In this document: piece by piece, positions 1 through 10,555 of the stretch
How the letters are laid out: each line of letters starts with the position of its first letter
How positions within the stretch are numbered: position 1 is the stretch's first letter
Source of the DNA: Rossellomorea aquimaris
GTDB taxonomy: Bacteria > Bacillota > Bacilli > Bacillales > Bacillaceae_B
DNA: 64,000 bases
NCBI RefSeq assembly: GCF_020171925.1
Contig: NZ_JAIVAR010000001.1
Coordinates: 1,364,001-1,428,000, forward strand
Reading direction: 5' to 3'
Translations under genes and position numbers: made by a program
The notes under the pieces: model-generated
Databases searched by the model: none
Seen by the model: only the letters and a program-made list of their open reading frames with translations
What the model was told of the DNA's origin: nothing

Positions 1-62
1 CCCAGAATTCAGAGGAAGTGAGCACTTCGTTCAAGGAACTAATAACCATTTACAAAAAAAAG

Positions 63-95
63 AAAAAGGACTAACCGCTCAGGTCAGTCCTTTTT
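63..95. terminator. Terminator downstream of bkdB
   Basis: A 14-bp near-perfect stem (63-76 with 82-95, one mismatch) has A-rich flanks on the left and a T run on the right. On the minus strand it gives a hairpin followed by U's about 40 bases past the bkdB stop, so it probably ends the bkd operon. It could work in both directions. Confidence 0.8.
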
Positions 96-135
96 CGAAC
101 CTAGGTTACCTCACTTACAAGATAAAGCCCGATTA

Positions 136-1446
136 TTAATATACAGAAGTGTTTTCTTTAGACGTATTCTCCAAAATTTCTTTGATTCTTTGCAGGAATC
201 TGCCGCAAACCAGGCCGTCAAGGACACGGTGATCAAGTGACATACACAGATTCACCATATCGCGTACGGCAATCATGCCATTATTCATGACGACAGGACG
301 TTTTACGATTGATTCAACTTGAAGGATCGCAGCCTGTGGATAGTTGATAATACCCATCGATTGGACAGAGCCGAAAGACCCGGTATTATTCACTGTAAAG
401 GTTCCACCCTGCATATCTTCTGATTTCATCTTGCCGCTTCGAACTTTTCCAGCAAGTTCCGTAATTTCACGGGCAATGCCTTTAATCGTTTTTTCATCTG
501 CATTTTTGATGACAGGGACAAATAATGCATCATCCGTTGCAACGGCAATCGAAATGTTGATGTCTTTCTTTTGAACGATTTTATCGCCTGCCCACATTGA
601 ATTAATTTGCGGGAATTCTTTAAGGGCTTGCGATACAGCTTTAACGAAGAAGGCGAAGAATGTCAGGTTGAAGCCTTCACGCTGTTTAAACTCATTCTTA
701 AGTGAATTTCTGTATTCCACCAGGTTTGTCACATCGACTTCCATCATCGTCCATGCGTGAGGAGCTTCGTGCTTGCTTCTTACCATATTGGAAGCGATCG
801 CTTTACGAACGCCTGTAACCGGAATTTCGATATCTCCCGGCATCACTGGTACATTCGGTGCAGGTGCTGCCTGCTTCTGAGTTGCAGCAGGCTGTGCTGG
901 AGCCTGCTGTGGAGCAGGTGCAGATTCCGCTTGTGGTGCAGCATCTGCTGCTTTAGGAATATTGCCTGACTCGATGATTTTCTTCAGGTCTTTTCTTGTG
1001 ATGCGTCCTCCGTTACCGGTCCCTTCCACAAGATTCAAGTCGATATCATGCTCTTGGGATAGCTTCAATACAGCAGGAGAATACCTGGCTTTGTTTCCAG
1101 CTTCTTTTTTAGGTGCCCCAGCAGGTGATTGCGAAGGTTTCTTTTCAGCTGCAGTTTCCTTCTTCTCTTCCTTTGGCGCATCTTCCGAAGGGGCAGAGCC
1201 TGCTCCCTCTACTTCAATCGAACAGATAATTTCGCCGACTTCAAGTGTATCCCCTTCTTCAGCGATCAATTCCTTGATCGTCCCAGTAAAAGAAGATGGA
1301 ACTTCAGCGTTTACTTTATCCGTTTGCACTTCTGCAATCGGATCATATTTGTTAACCGTATCACCGGGCGATACCAACCATTTACTAATTGTACCTTCTG
1401 TAACACTTTCCCCTAATTGCGGCATCTTCATCTTTTCAATACCCAT
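136..1446 (-). CDS. bkdB: Branched-chain 2-oxo acid dehydrogenase E2, dihydrolipoyl acyltransferase
   Basis: E2 core subunit of the branched-chain 2-oxo acid dehydrogenase complex; it moves the acyl group from the lipoyl arm to CoA in the cytosol. The N-terminal lipoyl domain (about residues 1-80) carries the lipoylation motif TDKVNAE with Lys44. An Ala/Pro/Gln-rich linker follows, then a peripheral-subunit-binding domain (about 121-157), a second flexible linker, and the catalytic domain ending with the acyltransferase motif DHRVLDG (about 405-411). At 436 residues it has normal family length. The ATG start has AGGAGG upstream. It is the last gene of the bkd operon, 42 bases after bkdAB, and is followed by a terminator. 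Co-location with E1 and E3 genes and ptb/buk/bcd favours branched-chain substrates over pyruvate. Confidence 0.96.
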   Translation of the reverse strand: MGIEKMKMPQLGESVTEGTISKWLVSPGDTVNKYDPIAEVQTDKVNAEVPSSFTGTIKELIAEEGDTLEVGEIICSIEVEGAGSAPSEDAPKEEKKETAAEKKPSQSPAGAPKKEAGNKARYSPAVLKLSQEHDIDLNLVEGTGNGGRITRKDLKKIIESGNIPKAADAAPQAESAPAPQQAPAQPAATQKQAAPAPNVPVMPGDIEIPVTGVRKAIASNMVRSKHEAPHAWTMMEVDVTNLVEYRNSLKNEFKQREGFNLTFFAFFVKAVSQALKEFPQINSMWAGDKIVQKKDINISIAVATDDALFVPVIKNADEKTIKGIAREITELAGKVRSGKMKSEDMQGGTFTVNNTGSFGSVQSMGIINYPQAAILQVESIVKRPVVMNNGMIAVRDMVNLCMSLDHRVLDGLVCGRFLQRIKEILENTSKENTSVY

Positions 1447-1488
1447 GAGGAACCCTCCTAACGTTTTGCATTCAATATGTTAAATGAA

Positions 1489-2472
1489 TTAAAATTCTGC
1501 AAGCTCTCGCATCGCTTTTTCTACTTTGTCCGGGTTGATCATAAAGTATTTCTCCATAGTAGGTGCATATGGCATTGCAGGGACATCAGGTCCTGCAAGA
1601 CGTTTGATCGGTGCATCAAGCTCGAATAAGCAGTTCTCTGCAATGATTGCCGAAACCTCACCCATGATGCTTCCTTCTTTATTATCTTCCGTCACAAGAA
1701 GTACTTTACCTGTCTTTGATGCTGCTTCGATGATCGCTTCCTTATCCAGCGGATAGATGGTTCTTAAGTCAAGGATATGCGCTTCGATCCCATCCTGCGC
1801 AAGCTTTTCCGCTGCCTGTAGGGCGAAGTGGACGGATAGTCCGTATGTGATGACAGTAATGTCTTCACCCTCACGCTTAACGTCAGCCTTTCCGATTGGA
1901 AGCGTATAATCATCTTCGGGAACTTCCCCTTTGATCAAGCGGTATGCACGTTTATGCTCAAAGAATAGAACCGGATCTTCATCACGGATTGCCGCTTTCA
2001 GTAGCCCTTTTACATCGTAAGGAGTCGACGGCATAACAATCTTCAGACCAGGCTGATTGGCGAATACTGCCTCAACAGATTGTGAGTGATATAATGCTCC
2101 GTGTACGCCGCCTCCGTATGGTGCACGGATGACCATCGGACAGCTCCAGTCATTGTTTGAACGATAACGGATACGTGCCGCTTCAGAAATGATCTGGTTA
2201 ACGGCAGGCATGATGAAATCGGCGAATTGCATTTCAGCGATCGGTCTCATACCGTACATTGCAGCACCGATTCCCACCCCTGCGATGGCAGATTCAGCAA
2301 GTGGTGTATCAATCACACGTTCTTCCCCGAATTGATCATACAATCCGTGAGTCGCCTTGAATACTCCGCCCTTTTTCCCGACATCTTCACCAAGGACGAA
2401 TACTTTCTCGTCTCGTTCCATTTCTTCTCTAATTGCCATTGTTACGGCATCAATGTATGAAATTACTGGCAT
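1489..2472 (-). CDS. bkdAB: Branched-chain 2-oxo acid dehydrogenase E1 beta subunit
   Basis: Beta subunit of the thiamine-diphosphate-dependent E1 decarboxylase that acts on the 2-oxo acids of Leu, Ile and Val. The 327-residue protein shows the transketolase-like pyrimidine-binding domain (VLGEDVGKKGGVF near residue 26, then an ADFI segment) and a C-terminal transketolase domain (VTEDNKEGSIMGE). It pairs with BkdAA, whose stop lies 13 bases upstream on the same strand, so the two subunits are probably translated together. Confidence 0.96.
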   Translation of the reverse strand: MPVISYIDAVTMAIREEMERDEKVFVLGEDVGKKGGVFKATHGLYDQFGEERVIDTPLAESAIAGVGIGAAMYGMRPIAEMQFADFIMPAVNQIISEAARIRYRSNNDWSCPMVIRAPYGGGVHGALYHSQSVEAVFANQPGLKIVMPSTPYDVKGLLKAAIRDEDPVLFFEHKRAYRLIKGEVPEDDYTLPIGKADVKREGEDITVITYGLSVHFALQAAEKLAQDGIEAHILDLRTIYPLDKEAIIEAASKTGKVLLVTEDNKEGSIMGEVSAIIAENCLFELDAPIKRLAGPDVPAMPYAPTMEKYFMINPDKVEKAMRELAEF

Positions 2473-2485
2473 TATCTATTCCCCC

Positions 2486-3484
2486 TTACTCTTCTTCTGC
2501 GTATACATACTTCATTGCTGATTCAGGCTCAGCATATGGAGCGTTTTCTGCATAGTCTGTTGCTTCATTCACTTGCTTCATCACGCGATCATTGATTTCT
2601 TTTTCAAGTTCATCGTTCATGACGCCCGTTTCTTTCAAATAAGCACCGAACGTAATGATCGGATCGTTCGTCTTAGCTTTTGCCACTTCATCTGGAGAAC
2701 GGTAGCTTCTGTCGTCATCATCAGAAGAGTGAGGAGTCAAACGGTATGATACCGTTTCGATCAGTGTAGGGCCTTCGCCGCGGCGGCCGCGGTCTGCTGC
2801 TTCTTTAACTGCTTTATATACTTCAAGAGGATCATTTCCATCAACGGTATAACCAGGCATTCCGTATCCTATTGCACGGTCCGATACGTTTTCACACGCC
2901 AATTGTTTTTCAATCGGAACAGAGATTGCGTATTTATTGTTTTCGCACATGAAGATAACCGGAAGCTTATGTACACCAGCGAAGTTAGCGCCTTCATGGA
3001 AGTCACCCTGGTTGGAAGAACCTTCGCCGAATGTTACGAACGTAACCAGGTCTTTCTTTTCCATTTTACCAGCGAGTGCAATGCCGACAGCATGTGGGAC
3101 CTGGGTCGTAACAGGTGAAGAGCCGGTCACGATATTATTTTTCTTTTGACCGAAGTGTCCTGGCATCTGGCGCCCACCTGAGTTTGGATCTTCTGCTTTG
3201 GCAAAACCGGAAAGCATTAATTCCTTGGCAGTCATACCAAACGTAAGGACAACCCCCATATCACGATAGTAAGGAAGGACATAGTCCTTTTCAGTGTCGA
3301 GTGCAAATGCAGCCCCGATTTGTGCTGCTTCTTGTCCCTGACATGAAATAACGAAAGGAATCTTACCGGAACGGTTCAATAACCACATACGCTCATCGAT
3401 TTTTCTAGCAAGTAGCATCGTTTCATACATTTCTAACACTTTTTCATTTGAGAGACCTAATTCTTCATGACGATTCTCAGCCAT
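2486..3484 (-). CDS. bkdAA: Branched-chain 2-oxo acid dehydrogenase E1 alpha subunit
   Basis: Alpha subunit of the E1 decarboxylase. It contains the thiamine-diphosphate/Mg motif as GEGSSNQGDFHEG ending in CENN, and the phosphorylation-loop-like SYRLTPHSSDDDD segment near the C-terminus. The frame is open upstream to 3532, but the ATG at 3484 (MAENRHEE) has a perfect AGGAGG eight bases ahead, so I take it as the start; this gives 332 residues, typical for the family. It lies between lpdV and bkdAB in the bkd operon. Confidence 0.95.
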   Translation of the reverse strand: MAENRHEELGLSNEKVLEMYETMLLARKIDERMWLLNRSGKIPFVISCQGQEAAQIGAAFALDTEKDYVLPYYRDMGVVLTFGMTAKELMLSGFAKAEDPNSGGRQMPGHFGQKKNNIVTGSSPVTTQVPHAVGIALAGKMEKKDLVTFVTFGEGSSNQGDFHEGANFAGVHKLPVIFMCENNKYAISVPIEKQLACENVSDRAIGYGMPGYTVDGNDPLEVYKAVKEAADRGRRGEGPTLIETVSYRLTPHSSDDDDRSYRSPDEVAKAKTNDPIITFGAYLKETGVMNDELEKEINDRVMKQVNEATDYAENAPYAEPESAMKYVYAEEE

Positions 3485-3556
3485 CTTATTTACCTCCTGC
3501 AGGTTAAAGTCTATATGTGAGGGAGAAGTCATTCTCCCTCAAAAAAATTCATGATT

Positions 3557-4981
3557 TTATGAATGGATCGCTTTTCCGTCCACTGCGAGTGCGGCTTCAC
3601 CGATCGCTTCTGATAGGGAAGGATGCGGATGGATGGTATGACCGATTTCCCAAGGTGTCGCATCCAATACACGTGCAAGTCCTGCTTCTGAAATCATGTC
3701 GGTTACATGTGGACCGATCATATGGACACCGAGGATATCGTCCGTTTCTTTATCCGCAATGATTTTCACGAATCCATCAGACTCACCGTATACAAGCGCC
3801 TTTCCAATGGCTCTGAAGCTGAACTTCCCTACTTTAAGTTCAAAGCCCTTTTCCTTTGCCTCTTGCTCGGTCATGCCTACACTGGCGATTTCCGGATTGC
3901 TGTAAATGCATTTCGAGATAAGTGAATAATCGATCGGATGTGGATTTTCATTAGCCATGTGTTCCACAGCCGTGATCCCCTCATGAGAAGCGACATGCGC
4001 AAGCTGAAGGCCGCCGATGACATCCCCGATTGCATAGATGTGAGATTCCTTTGTCTGGAAAAAGGCATTCACTTCGATAAAGCCTTTTTCGATTTTAATA
4101 TCCGTGTTTTCAAGGCCGATGCCTTCTACATTTGCCTGCCTGCCGACTGAAACCAGGATTTTTTCGGCTGTGAATGATTTTTCTTCGCCTTTATGTTCTG
4201 CGTTGATCGTTACGGTTCCTTCCCCTTTTTGAAGTGATTCCGGAAGGACTTTTGCACCTGTCACGATTTTAACGCCTTTCTTCTTCATCAAACGCTGCAT
4301 TTCTTTTGAAATTTCATGATCTTCCGTCGGGACGATTTTGTCCGCATACTCGACTACTGTTACTTCGACGTCGAAGTCCGACAACATGGAAGCCCACTCG
4401 ATCCCGATCACGCCACCACCTACTATGATGATTGATTTCGGCAGTTCTTCAAGCGAAAGCGCTTCATCAGAAGACAGGACGTATTCTCCGTCAATTTCAA
4501 GGCCAGGAAGTGAACGAGGGCGAGACCCCGTGGCAACGATTACATTCTTCGGAATCAACATCTCATTTTCTTCGCCGTTATTCATCTCCACTGAGATGGT
4601 GCCGGGCATTGGGGAAAAGATGGAAGGCCCTAGAATGCGTCCGATGCCTTCAAATACATCTATTTTCCCTTGTTTCATCAAGTGCTGGACACCTTTATGA
4701 AGCTGCTCGACAATTCCGTCTTTACGTGACTGGACCTTTGTGAAATCCAGTTCCACTCCATTGATGTTCACCCCGAAATTTTCACTGTGCTTAGCCGTCG
4801 CGTATACTTCCGCACTACGTAAAAGCGCTTTACTAGGGATGCAACCTCTATGAAGGCAAGTGCCCCCAAGCTTCCCTTTTTCAACGATCGCTGTTTTTAA
4901 ACCTAATTGTGAGGCGCGGATTGCGGCTACATAACCGCCTGTACCCCCGCCCAGAATGACTAGATCATATTCTTGTGCCAA
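3557..4981 (-). CDS. lpdV: Dihydrolipoyl dehydrogenase (E3) of the bkd complex
   Basis: Flavoprotein that reoxidises the lipoyl arm of E2 with NAD+. The N-terminus has the FAD dinucleotide motif GGGTGG (residues 11-16) and the redox-active disulfide CLHRGC (Cys42 and Cys47). A second Rossmann motif, IIIVGGGVIGIE, binds NAD. The C-terminal dimer domain has the catalytic HPHPSLSEA His-Glu pair. Length is 474 residues. The start codon is TTG with GAGGAGG upstream. Its place between buk and bkdAA assigns it to the branched-chain complex rather than the pyruvate one. Confidence 0.96.
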   Translation of the reverse strand: MAQEYDLVILGGGTGGYVAAIRASQLGLKTAIVEKGKLGGTCLHRGCIPSKALLRSAEVYATAKHSENFGVNINGVELDFTKVQSRKDGIVEQLHKGVQHLMKQGKIDVFEGIGRILGPSIFSPMPGTISVEMNNGEENEMLIPKNVIVATGSRPRSLPGLEIDGEYVLSSDEALSLEELPKSIIIVGGGVIGIEWASMLSDFDVEVTVVEYADKIVPTEDHEISKEMQRLMKKKGVKIVTGAKVLPESLQKGEGTVTINAEHKGEEKSFTAEKILVSVGRQANVEGIGLENTDIKIEKGFIEVNAFFQTKESHIYAIGDVIGGLQLAHVASHEGITAVEHMANENPHPIDYSLISKCIYSNPEIASVGMTEQEAKEKGFELKVGKFSFRAIGKALVYGESDGFVKIIADKETDDILGVHMIGPHVTDMISEAGLARVLDATPWEIGHTIHPHPSLSEAIGEAALAVDGKAIHS

Positions 4982-5000
4982 AGTTCCATCCTCCTCATGT

Positions 5001-6107
5001 CTATACCGTGGCTTCTTTCTTTACCGTCCCAGGATATTCTTTATAGTTTTCTTCATTGGTTAACACTCTCAATGCACCTTCAGCGAGGGCCTGCAGCTCA
5101 TTTTCACCCGGATGGATGATGACGTCTGCAATCCAATTGATTCTTTCACTGATGGCTTTGACGAATTCTTTTCCATATGCCAAGCCGCCCGTTAGGACAA
5201 TGGCATCGACCTTTCCATTAAGAACTGCACTGGCTGAGCCTATTTCCTTGGCAATTTGATAAGCCATGGCATCGTATACTTCTTTTGCATTTTCATCGCC
5301 GTTTTCAATCATCTTTTCCACTTTCACGGCATCACTCGTACCAAGGTAACCTACCAATCCACCTTGACCGACCAGTTTCTTCATGATCTCATCTCTGTAA
5401 TAATGACCGGAGAAGCATAAATCAACCAGATCACCTGCAGGTACGGTACCTGCACGTTCAGGACTGAATGGACCGTCTCCATGTAAACCATTGTTCACGT
5501 CGATCACTCTGCCATTATGATGGACCCCGACTGTGATTCCGCCCCCCATATGGGTAACGATTAGATTGAGATCTTCATACCTTTTCCCGATTTGTTTCGC
5601 GACTCTTCTGGCCACGGCCTTTTGATTCAGCGCATGGAAAATACTTTTGCGTTCAATGAGTGAGAATCCGGAAATCCGTGCAAGAGGCTGAAGCTCGTCC
5701 ACCACGACAGGGTCGACGATGTAGGAAGGAATATTTAGCCCTGATGCAATTTCAAAGGCCAGTATCCCACCTAGATTCGAAGCATGCTGACCGGAATATC
5801 CATCCCTCAAGTCTTTAAGCATTTCATCATTCACAAGATACGTTCCACCTTCAATAGGCCTGAGCAAACCGCCACGTCCGCATACCGCACTGAGTTTACT
5901 GATATTGATACCTTCTTCATCCAAAGTCTGAAGAATGGTGTCCTTTCGGAATTCATACTGGTCGATGATATTTGGGAATTCGTTTATTTTTTCTGTTTCG
6001 TGACGGATCGTTTTTTCAAAGATCGACCGGTCATCATCGAAGACCCCGATCTTTGTGGATGTCGATCCTGGATTAATGACTAAGATTCGATGTTTCATTT
6101 CTTGCAC
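5001..6107 (-). CDS. buk: Butyrate kinase
   Basis: Acetokinase-family enzyme that turns butyryl-phosphate or branched-chain acyl-phosphates into the acid and ATP; it acts after Ptb. The ASKHA phosphate-1 motif appears as INPGSTSTK, and [11 protein letters not shown] is the phosphate-2 region. The frame is open to 6233, but the family begins near the INPGSTST strand. A GTG at 6107 has GGAGG eight bases upstream, whereas the next ATG (6098) is 17 bases from it, so GTG is the better start (368 residues). Confidence 0.93.
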   Translation of the reverse strand: MQEMKHRILVINPGSTSTKIGVFDDDRSIFEKTIRHETEKINEFPNIIDQYEFRKDTILQTLDEEGINISKLSAVCGRGGLLRPIEGGTYLVNDEMLKDLRDGYSGQHASNLGGILAFEIASGLNIPSYIVDPVVVDELQPLARISGFSLIERKSIFHALNQKAVARRVAKQIGKRYEDLNLIVTHMGGGITVGVHHNGRVIDVNNGLHGDGPFSPERAGTVPAGDLVDLCFSGHYYRDEIMKKLVGQGGLVGYLGTSDAVKVEKMIENGDENAKEVYDAMAYQIAKEIGSASAVLNGKVDAIVLTGGLAYGKEFVKAISERINWIADVIIHPGENELQALAEGALRVLTNEENYKEYPGTVKKEATV

Positions 6108-6260
6108 TGCCGTTACCTCCATTTGGGTAGCTGTATTGTATAGTTCTGTATTTGAATTTCCCCCTATGACAGATAACCCCTTGTTCGCATCCTTTTCTTT
6201 GTTAACAGAGCTTTCAGGTAAGAAACGCTTCACTTCATAGAAGTCAAGCGTTCCCCATGT

Positions 6261-7358
6261 TTATCCGCGTCTGCTTAAGATGTGTTGTCCGTTTTGCAAG
6301 AATTGACTTCTTGAACGACGCATTTTTTCGATTCTTTCTTCCGCCATGCGATCTGCAGCTACATAGGTAGGGATGTTATCACGCTTCGCGATTTCAATTA
6401 CGCGTTCTACATTGTTATAAACCTGTTCTACTTTCTTCATGGCTCTTTCGTTGTTATAACCATAAAGTTCGTCCGCTACGTTGATGACTCCACCGGCATT
6501 GATGACATAATCAGGTGCATATACGATACCCATTTCATGGATGGCATCTCCGTGACGAGTCTCTTTAAGTTGGTTATTTGCAGCGCCTGCAATCACCTTC
6601 GCTTTAATTTGTGAAATCGTTTCATCATTGATGATCGCTCCCAGTGCACATGGCGCAAAGATGTCACAGTCTACGCTGTAAATTTCTGAAGGATCTACCG
6701 CTTTTGCACCGAAATCATTCACTGCACGGTCTACTGATTCCTTATGGATATCCGTTACGATCAGTTTCGCCCCTTCTTCGTGTAAATGTTTACACATGTT
6801 GTAAGCAACGTTCCCTACACCTTGGACGGCGATTGTTTTCCCTTCAAGTGAGTCTGTACCAAATGCTTCTTTAGCCGCTGCTTTCATACCGCGGTAAACT
6901 CCATAAGCGGTCACCGGAGAAGGGTTCCCTGAAGAACCGAATGCAGGTGAAATACCCGTTACGTAATCAGTCTCTTCATGGATCAAATCCATATCGGCTA
7001 CAGTCGTACCCACGTCCTCAGCCGTGATATAACGTCCATTCAATCCTTGGATGTAACGTCCGAAAGCACGGAACATTTCTTCGTTTTTGTCTTTGCGAGG
7101 ATCTCCGATGATAACCGTTTTCCCTCCACCTAAGTTAAGTCCTGCTGCAGCATTTTTGTAAGTCATCCCACGAGCTAAACGAAGTGCATCTTCGATTGCT
7201 GCTTCTTCGGATTCATATGTCCACATGCGGGTTCCGCCAAGTGCCGGACCAAGCGTTGTATCGTGGATGGCGATGATCGCCTTTAAGCCGGACACTTCGT
7301 CCTGACAGAATACCAATTGCTCATAATCATATTGTTCCATATAGCTGAAAATTTTCAT
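6261..7358 (-). CDS. bcd: Leucine dehydrogenase (branched-chain amino acid dehydrogenase)
   Basis: NAD-dependent oxidative deamination of Leu, Ile and Val to the 2-oxo acids used by the Bkd complex. Visible motifs are the substrate-binding and catalytic lysine region ([17 protein letters not shown]) and the NAD-binding Rossmann motif VQGVGNVAY. The ATG at 7358 (MKIFSYME) has GGGGAGG at good distance and gives 365 residues, matching the family; the open frame further upstream lacks a ribosome site. It follows ptb by 31 bases and precedes buk, the usual Bacillus order. Confidence 0.95.
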   Translation of the reverse strand: MKIFSYMEQYDYEQLVFCQDEVSGLKAIIAIHDTTLGPALGGTRMWTYESEEAAIEDALRLARGMTYKNAAAGLNLGGGKTVIIGDPRKDKNEEMFRAFGRYIQGLNGRYITAEDVGTTVADMDLIHEETDYVTGISPAFGSSGNPSPVTAYGVYRGMKAAAKEAFGTDSLEGKTIAVQGVGNVAYNMCKHLHEEGAKLIVTDIHKESVDRAVNDFGAKAVDPSEIYSVDCDIFAPCALGAIINDETISQIKAKVIAGAANNQLKETRHGDAIHEMGIVYAPDYVINAGGVINVADELYGYNNERAMKKVEQVYNNVERVIEIAKRDNIPTYVAADRMAEERIEKMRRSRSQFLQNGQHILSRRG

Positions 7359-7389
7359 TTGTATTTCCTCCCCAGTTTTGTAAGTTGAT

Positions 7390-8298
7390 TTATTCATTCG
7401 TAGCAGAGCAAATCGCCAGTGCAAGTGAGTATAATTTACTTTCGGCACTGTCTGCTCTGGATGTTAACACGATCGGTGCTTTTGCACCTGCGATCACTGC
7501 TCCTACTTTCGCTTTGGCAAAGTAAATGAGTGATTTGTATAATGCATTGCCTGTTTCAATATTCGGCACAAGCAGGATATCGGCTTGTCCGGCCACATCA
7601 CTGTGGATTCCCTTATGCTCTGCAGCATGCTTAGAGACTGCATTATCAAGGGCAAGAGGCCCATCGACTATACAATTCTTGATTTGACCCCTTTGATTCA
7701 TCATCGTCAACGATGCTGCATCAACGGTTGCCTGCATGGAAGGGTTCACCACTTCGACTGCTGCGAGTGGAGCCACTTTCGGCATGGTCACACCTATCGA
7801 GGATGCGGTCGCAACCGCATTTTGAATAATTTGTACCTTCTGGTTTATGTCTGGTGCGATATTCATGGCAGCATCCGTCACAAAGATGAGTTGATCGAAA
7901 CCTGCTATTTCAAACGCAGCAACATGGGACAGGACATTGCCCGTGCGCAGACCCCATTCCTTATTCAATACTGCTTTTAATATGACTGCAGTCGGGACAT
8001 TCCCTTTCATTAAGGCACCTGCCTCATTCTCCCTGACTGACTTCACTGCGAGTTCACAAGCTTTGACAGGTGAAGCAGCGTGCTTGATTCTGAGCGCATC
8101 GTTAGAGAGTAGGTGCGGGGCAACCTCTCCTAGGATGGCTTCAATCTTTTCTTTATCTCCAAAGAGGATGAAGTCGGCCATCTGTTTGTCCACTGCCATA
8201 CCAACGGCTTCCAGCACTTCTTTATCTTCTGCAGCAGCTACGGCTACAACAGAGTTCGCTTTCTGGGTTGCTTTCTCCACTAAAGACTGTAGATTCAT
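7390..8298 (-). CDS. ptb: Phosphate butyryltransferase
   Basis: Converts butyryl-CoA or branched acyl-CoA and phosphate to acyl-phosphate plus CoA; Buk then makes ATP. The protein has the phosphotransacetylase-like fold, with motifs such as [11 protein letters not shown] and the C-terminal [15 protein letters not shown]. It is the first gene of the bkd operon and lies directly behind the sigma-54 promoter. I chose ATG 8298 (302 residues, like relatives); AAGGGG lies 15 bases upstream, which is long. A TTG at 8322 in the same frame remains possible. Confidence 0.93.
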   Translation of the reverse strand: MNLQSLVEKATQKANSVVAVAAAEDKEVLEAVGMAVDKQMADFILFGDKEKIEAILGEVAPHLLSNDALRIKHAASPVKACELAVKSVRENEAGALMKGNVPTAVILKAVLNKEWGLRTGNVLSHVAAFEIAGFDQLIFVTDAAMNIAPDINQKVQIIQNAVATASSIGVTMPKVAPLAAVEVVNPSMQATVDAASLTMMNQRGQIKNCIVDGPLALDNAVSKHAAEHKGIHSDVAGQADILLVPNIETGNALYKSLIYFAKAKVGAVIAGAKAPIVLTSRADSAESKLYSLALAICSATNE

Positions 8299-8348
8299 GA
8301 ATGTATGTTTCAACCCCTTCAAAAAATATTGTTCCCATTATCCATACA

Positions 8349-8365
8349 TGCAAAAAGCGTGCCAA
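8349..8365 (-). promoter_or_regulatory. Sigma-54 (SigL) promoter of ptb-bcd-buk-lpdV-bkdAA-bkdAB-bkdB
   Basis: Read on the minus strand the site is TTGGCACGCTTTTTGCA. It matches the sigma-54 consensus TTGGCAC-N5-TTGC, with the GG and GC dinucleotides at the right spacing. It lies about 50 bases upstream of the ptb start codon. BkdR, the adjacent gene product, is a sigma-54 activator. Confidence 0.92.
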
Positions 8366-8408
8366 CTTTAAAAACCACTGAAAACGCTTCATCACCGATT
8401 ACGATGCA

Positions 8409-8441
8409 TGCAAATTATTTCACACTATGCAAATTATTTCA
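8409..8441. promoter_or_regulatory. Tandem BkdR enhancer sites upstream of ptb
   Basis: Two exact copies of TGCAAATTATTTCA lie at 8409-8422 and 8428-8441, 19 bases apart start to start (close to two helical turns). They sit roughly 45-90 bases upstream of the sigma-54 promoter, the usual range for an enhancer. The second copy covers the bkdR stop codon. A third exact copy is found only in the bkdR leader (10530-10543), which links the motif to BkdR. The assignment to BkdR is inference. Confidence 0.8.
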
Positions 8442-10503
8442 TGCTATTTTTTTCAATGTTGTATTTTTCAAGTTTGTAGTATAAGTTCCTCACTGAAACG
8501 TTAAGTATCTTAGCGGTGGCTGTCTTATTACCATTATTCTGCTCTAAAACGTCTTGAATTATCTTCTTTTCATACTCCTCAAGCCGCGAGCCCAAATCCT
8601 TCGGTTCAGTGACACCTATATACCCTTTATAGGCCGGCTTCTCGCCTTCTCTTTTTTCCAGGGCAGGCAAGTGATGTTCATCGATAGAGGTTTCGTTATA
8701 CTCCATGAAAATCATCGCCCTCCCAAGTACGTTCTCAAGTTCACGTACATTCCCCGGCCAGTGATAGTCCATCAACCGACCGACAGCCTTTTCAGTGATA
8801 CCTTCAACATTTCTCCCATAATCCTGGTTGAGTTTCGTAATGAGACTCTCACAGATCAACGGGATATCACTCTTTCTGTTCCTGAGTGGCGGAATTTGAA
8901 TCGGCATCCGATTCAATCGATAATACAGATCTTCCCTGAATGAACCATCAGCAATGCCTTTCTCGAGATTCACGTTTGTTGCCGCGATGACCCGGACATT
9001 GATATTGATTGATTTCGTGCCGCCTACCCGCACAATTTCACTCTCCTGCAGGACCCTCAGTAATTTGGCCTGTGTACCTGCACTGAGCTCACCTATTTCA
9101 TCCAGGAATATGCTTCCTTTATCCGCTTCCTCAAAAATTCCACGTTTCCCTCCATGTTTCGCACCGGAAAACGCCCCCTCTTCATATCCGAACAACTCAC
9201 TCTCAAGAAGACTTTCCGAAATGGCAGCACAATTCACCCGAAGGAATTTATTGAACTTGCGGTCACTTGCATTATGTATGGCATGTGCAAACAATTCCTT
9301 ACCGGTGCCTGATTCCCCTCTCAACAGAACGGTGGCAGGGGTCTTCGCACCCAGCTTTGCTTGTTCTACCGCAATCTTCATTTCTTCGGATTCACCTATG
9401 ATATCTTCAAACATATATTTCGCTTCTAGGGTCCTGATAATTTTCCTCGCCCTGTCAAGCTCCTGAGTGAGTGACTGAATTTCAGACATATCATGGATGA
9501 CGCCAACACTACCTTTCAGCTTTCCATCGACAATGATCGGAGCAACATTCACGATGACTTCCTTCCGCTTCGGCCCCACCCGCATCCTTGTTCCACGAAT
9601 GGCCCTTCTTGTCTGCAATACTTTCAGGTGGATACTTTCACCTTCGGATATGTCTGTGGTCGCAGGCTTTCCTATTACCTCTTCCTGAGTCAGCCCCGTT
9701 ATCCTTGTATATGCCGGATTGATGAGGATGCCCTTACCTTCTTCATCGACCACCGAGATGGCATCATCACTTGAATGGATGATTGCTTCAAGCATCGTCT
9801 GGATTTCTTTCAGATTCGTTATTTCTTCCGCAAGATTCACAACTTCAGTGATGTCTTTAAATACGGTGAATGCTCCCATCACTTCATCATTTTCCGTAAT
9901 CATCGGAATCCTGTTGGAAATGATTTTCAGGCCATTCTCCAGTACAACTTCCTGATTGACCTCAGTCCGTCTTGTCTCCAATGTTGTGGTAAGCTTACTT
10001 TCAGGAATCACATCGTTGATATGCTTGCCCATGACGTATTCCCCATCAGCACCGATCATGCGCTCCGCACTTTTATTGAACAACATGACAATCCCTTTTG
10101 AATCTATACCGACCATTCCATCGTCGGTTGAATTGAAGATCAGATCACGTTTGAATGATTCACTCGTCAGCTGATGAATAAGGTCTTCCTTTTCTTCCAA
10201 TAATTTTGAGATCAAGAATGCGACACTGCCCGGAATGAGCACGGTGTTCTTCCCCCTGGCTTCCCTTACCTCTTCAAAGACTTGTTGATCCCCGGTGACT
10301 TCGATGACAATATCAACTGTATCGTCCAGGAATTCCCTCCAATCCCTTCCGAAGGGAATTCCACACTCTTTCGCCACTTGTAATCCTTTGGCATCTTCAT
10401 TAACATCCGTGATAGCGATCACTTTCATCAACGTGACTTCGCGGAGGATCTTCAAGATGGCCGTACCACCTTTGCCCCCTCCGATAATCAACACATTTTG
10501 CAA
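8434..10503 (-). CDS. bkdR: Sigma-54-dependent transcriptional activator of the bkd operon
   Basis: Enhancer-binding protein for SigL promoters. The 689 residues begin with a dinucleotide-binding-like segment ([17 protein letters not shown], residues 4-20; Rossmann-type domain to about 100). Two PAS domains follow (about 120-230 and 240-350), then the AAA+ domain with Walker A GESGTGKE, the sigma-54 contact loop as GAFSGA, and Walker [12 protein letters not shown] Fis-type helix-turn-helix near the end includes [15 protein letters not shown]. The contact loop has Ser where most relatives have Thr (GAFTGA). The start is TTG with GGGGTGA upstream. A match to its likely operator lies in its own leader. 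Confidence 0.94.
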   Translation of the reverse strand: MQNVLIIGGGKGGTAILKILREVTLMKVIAITDVNEDAKGLQVAKECGIPFGRDWREFLDDTVDIVIEVTGDQQVFEEVREARGKNTVLIPGSVAFLISKLLEEKEDLIHQLTSESFKRDLIFNSTDDGMVGIDSKGIVMLFNKSAERMIGADGEYVMGKHINDVIPESKLTTTLETRRTEVNQEVVLENGLKIISNRIPMITENDEVMGAFTVFKDITEVVNLAEEITNLKEIQTMLEAIIHSSDDAISVVDEEGKGILINPAYTRITGLTQEEVIGKPATTDISEGESIHLKVLQTRRAIRGTRMRVGPKRKEVIVNVAPIIVDGKLKGSVGVIHDMSEIQSLTQELDRARKIIRTLEAKYMFEDIIGESEEMKIAVEQAKLGAKTPATVLLRGESGTGKELFAHAIHNASDRKFNKFLRVNCAAISESLLESELFGYEEGAFSGAKHGGKRGIFEEADKGSIFLDEIGELSAGTQAKLLRVLQESEIVRVGGTKSININVRVIAATNVNLEKGIADGSFREDLYYRLNRMPIQIPPLRNRKSDIPLICESLITKLNQDYGRNVEGITEKAVGRLMDYHWPGNVRELENVLGRAMIFMEYNETSIDEHHLPALEKREGEKPAYKGYIGVTEPKDLGSRLEEYEKKIIQDVLEQNNGNKTATAKILNVSVRNLYYKLEKYNIEKNSMK

Positions 10504-10529
10504 TATTTTTCACCCCAAGTTTAAACACG

Positions 10530-10543
10530 TGCAAATTATTTCA
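10530..10543. promoter_or_regulatory. BkdR-type operator in the bkdR leader
   Basis: Third exact copy of TGCAAATTATTTCA. It lies between the predicted bkdR -10 element (10556-10561) and the TTG start, so a bound protein would sit just past the transcription start. This placement suggests autorepression, which is inference. Confidence 0.65.
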
Positions 10544-10555
10544 TGTACCTTCTCT

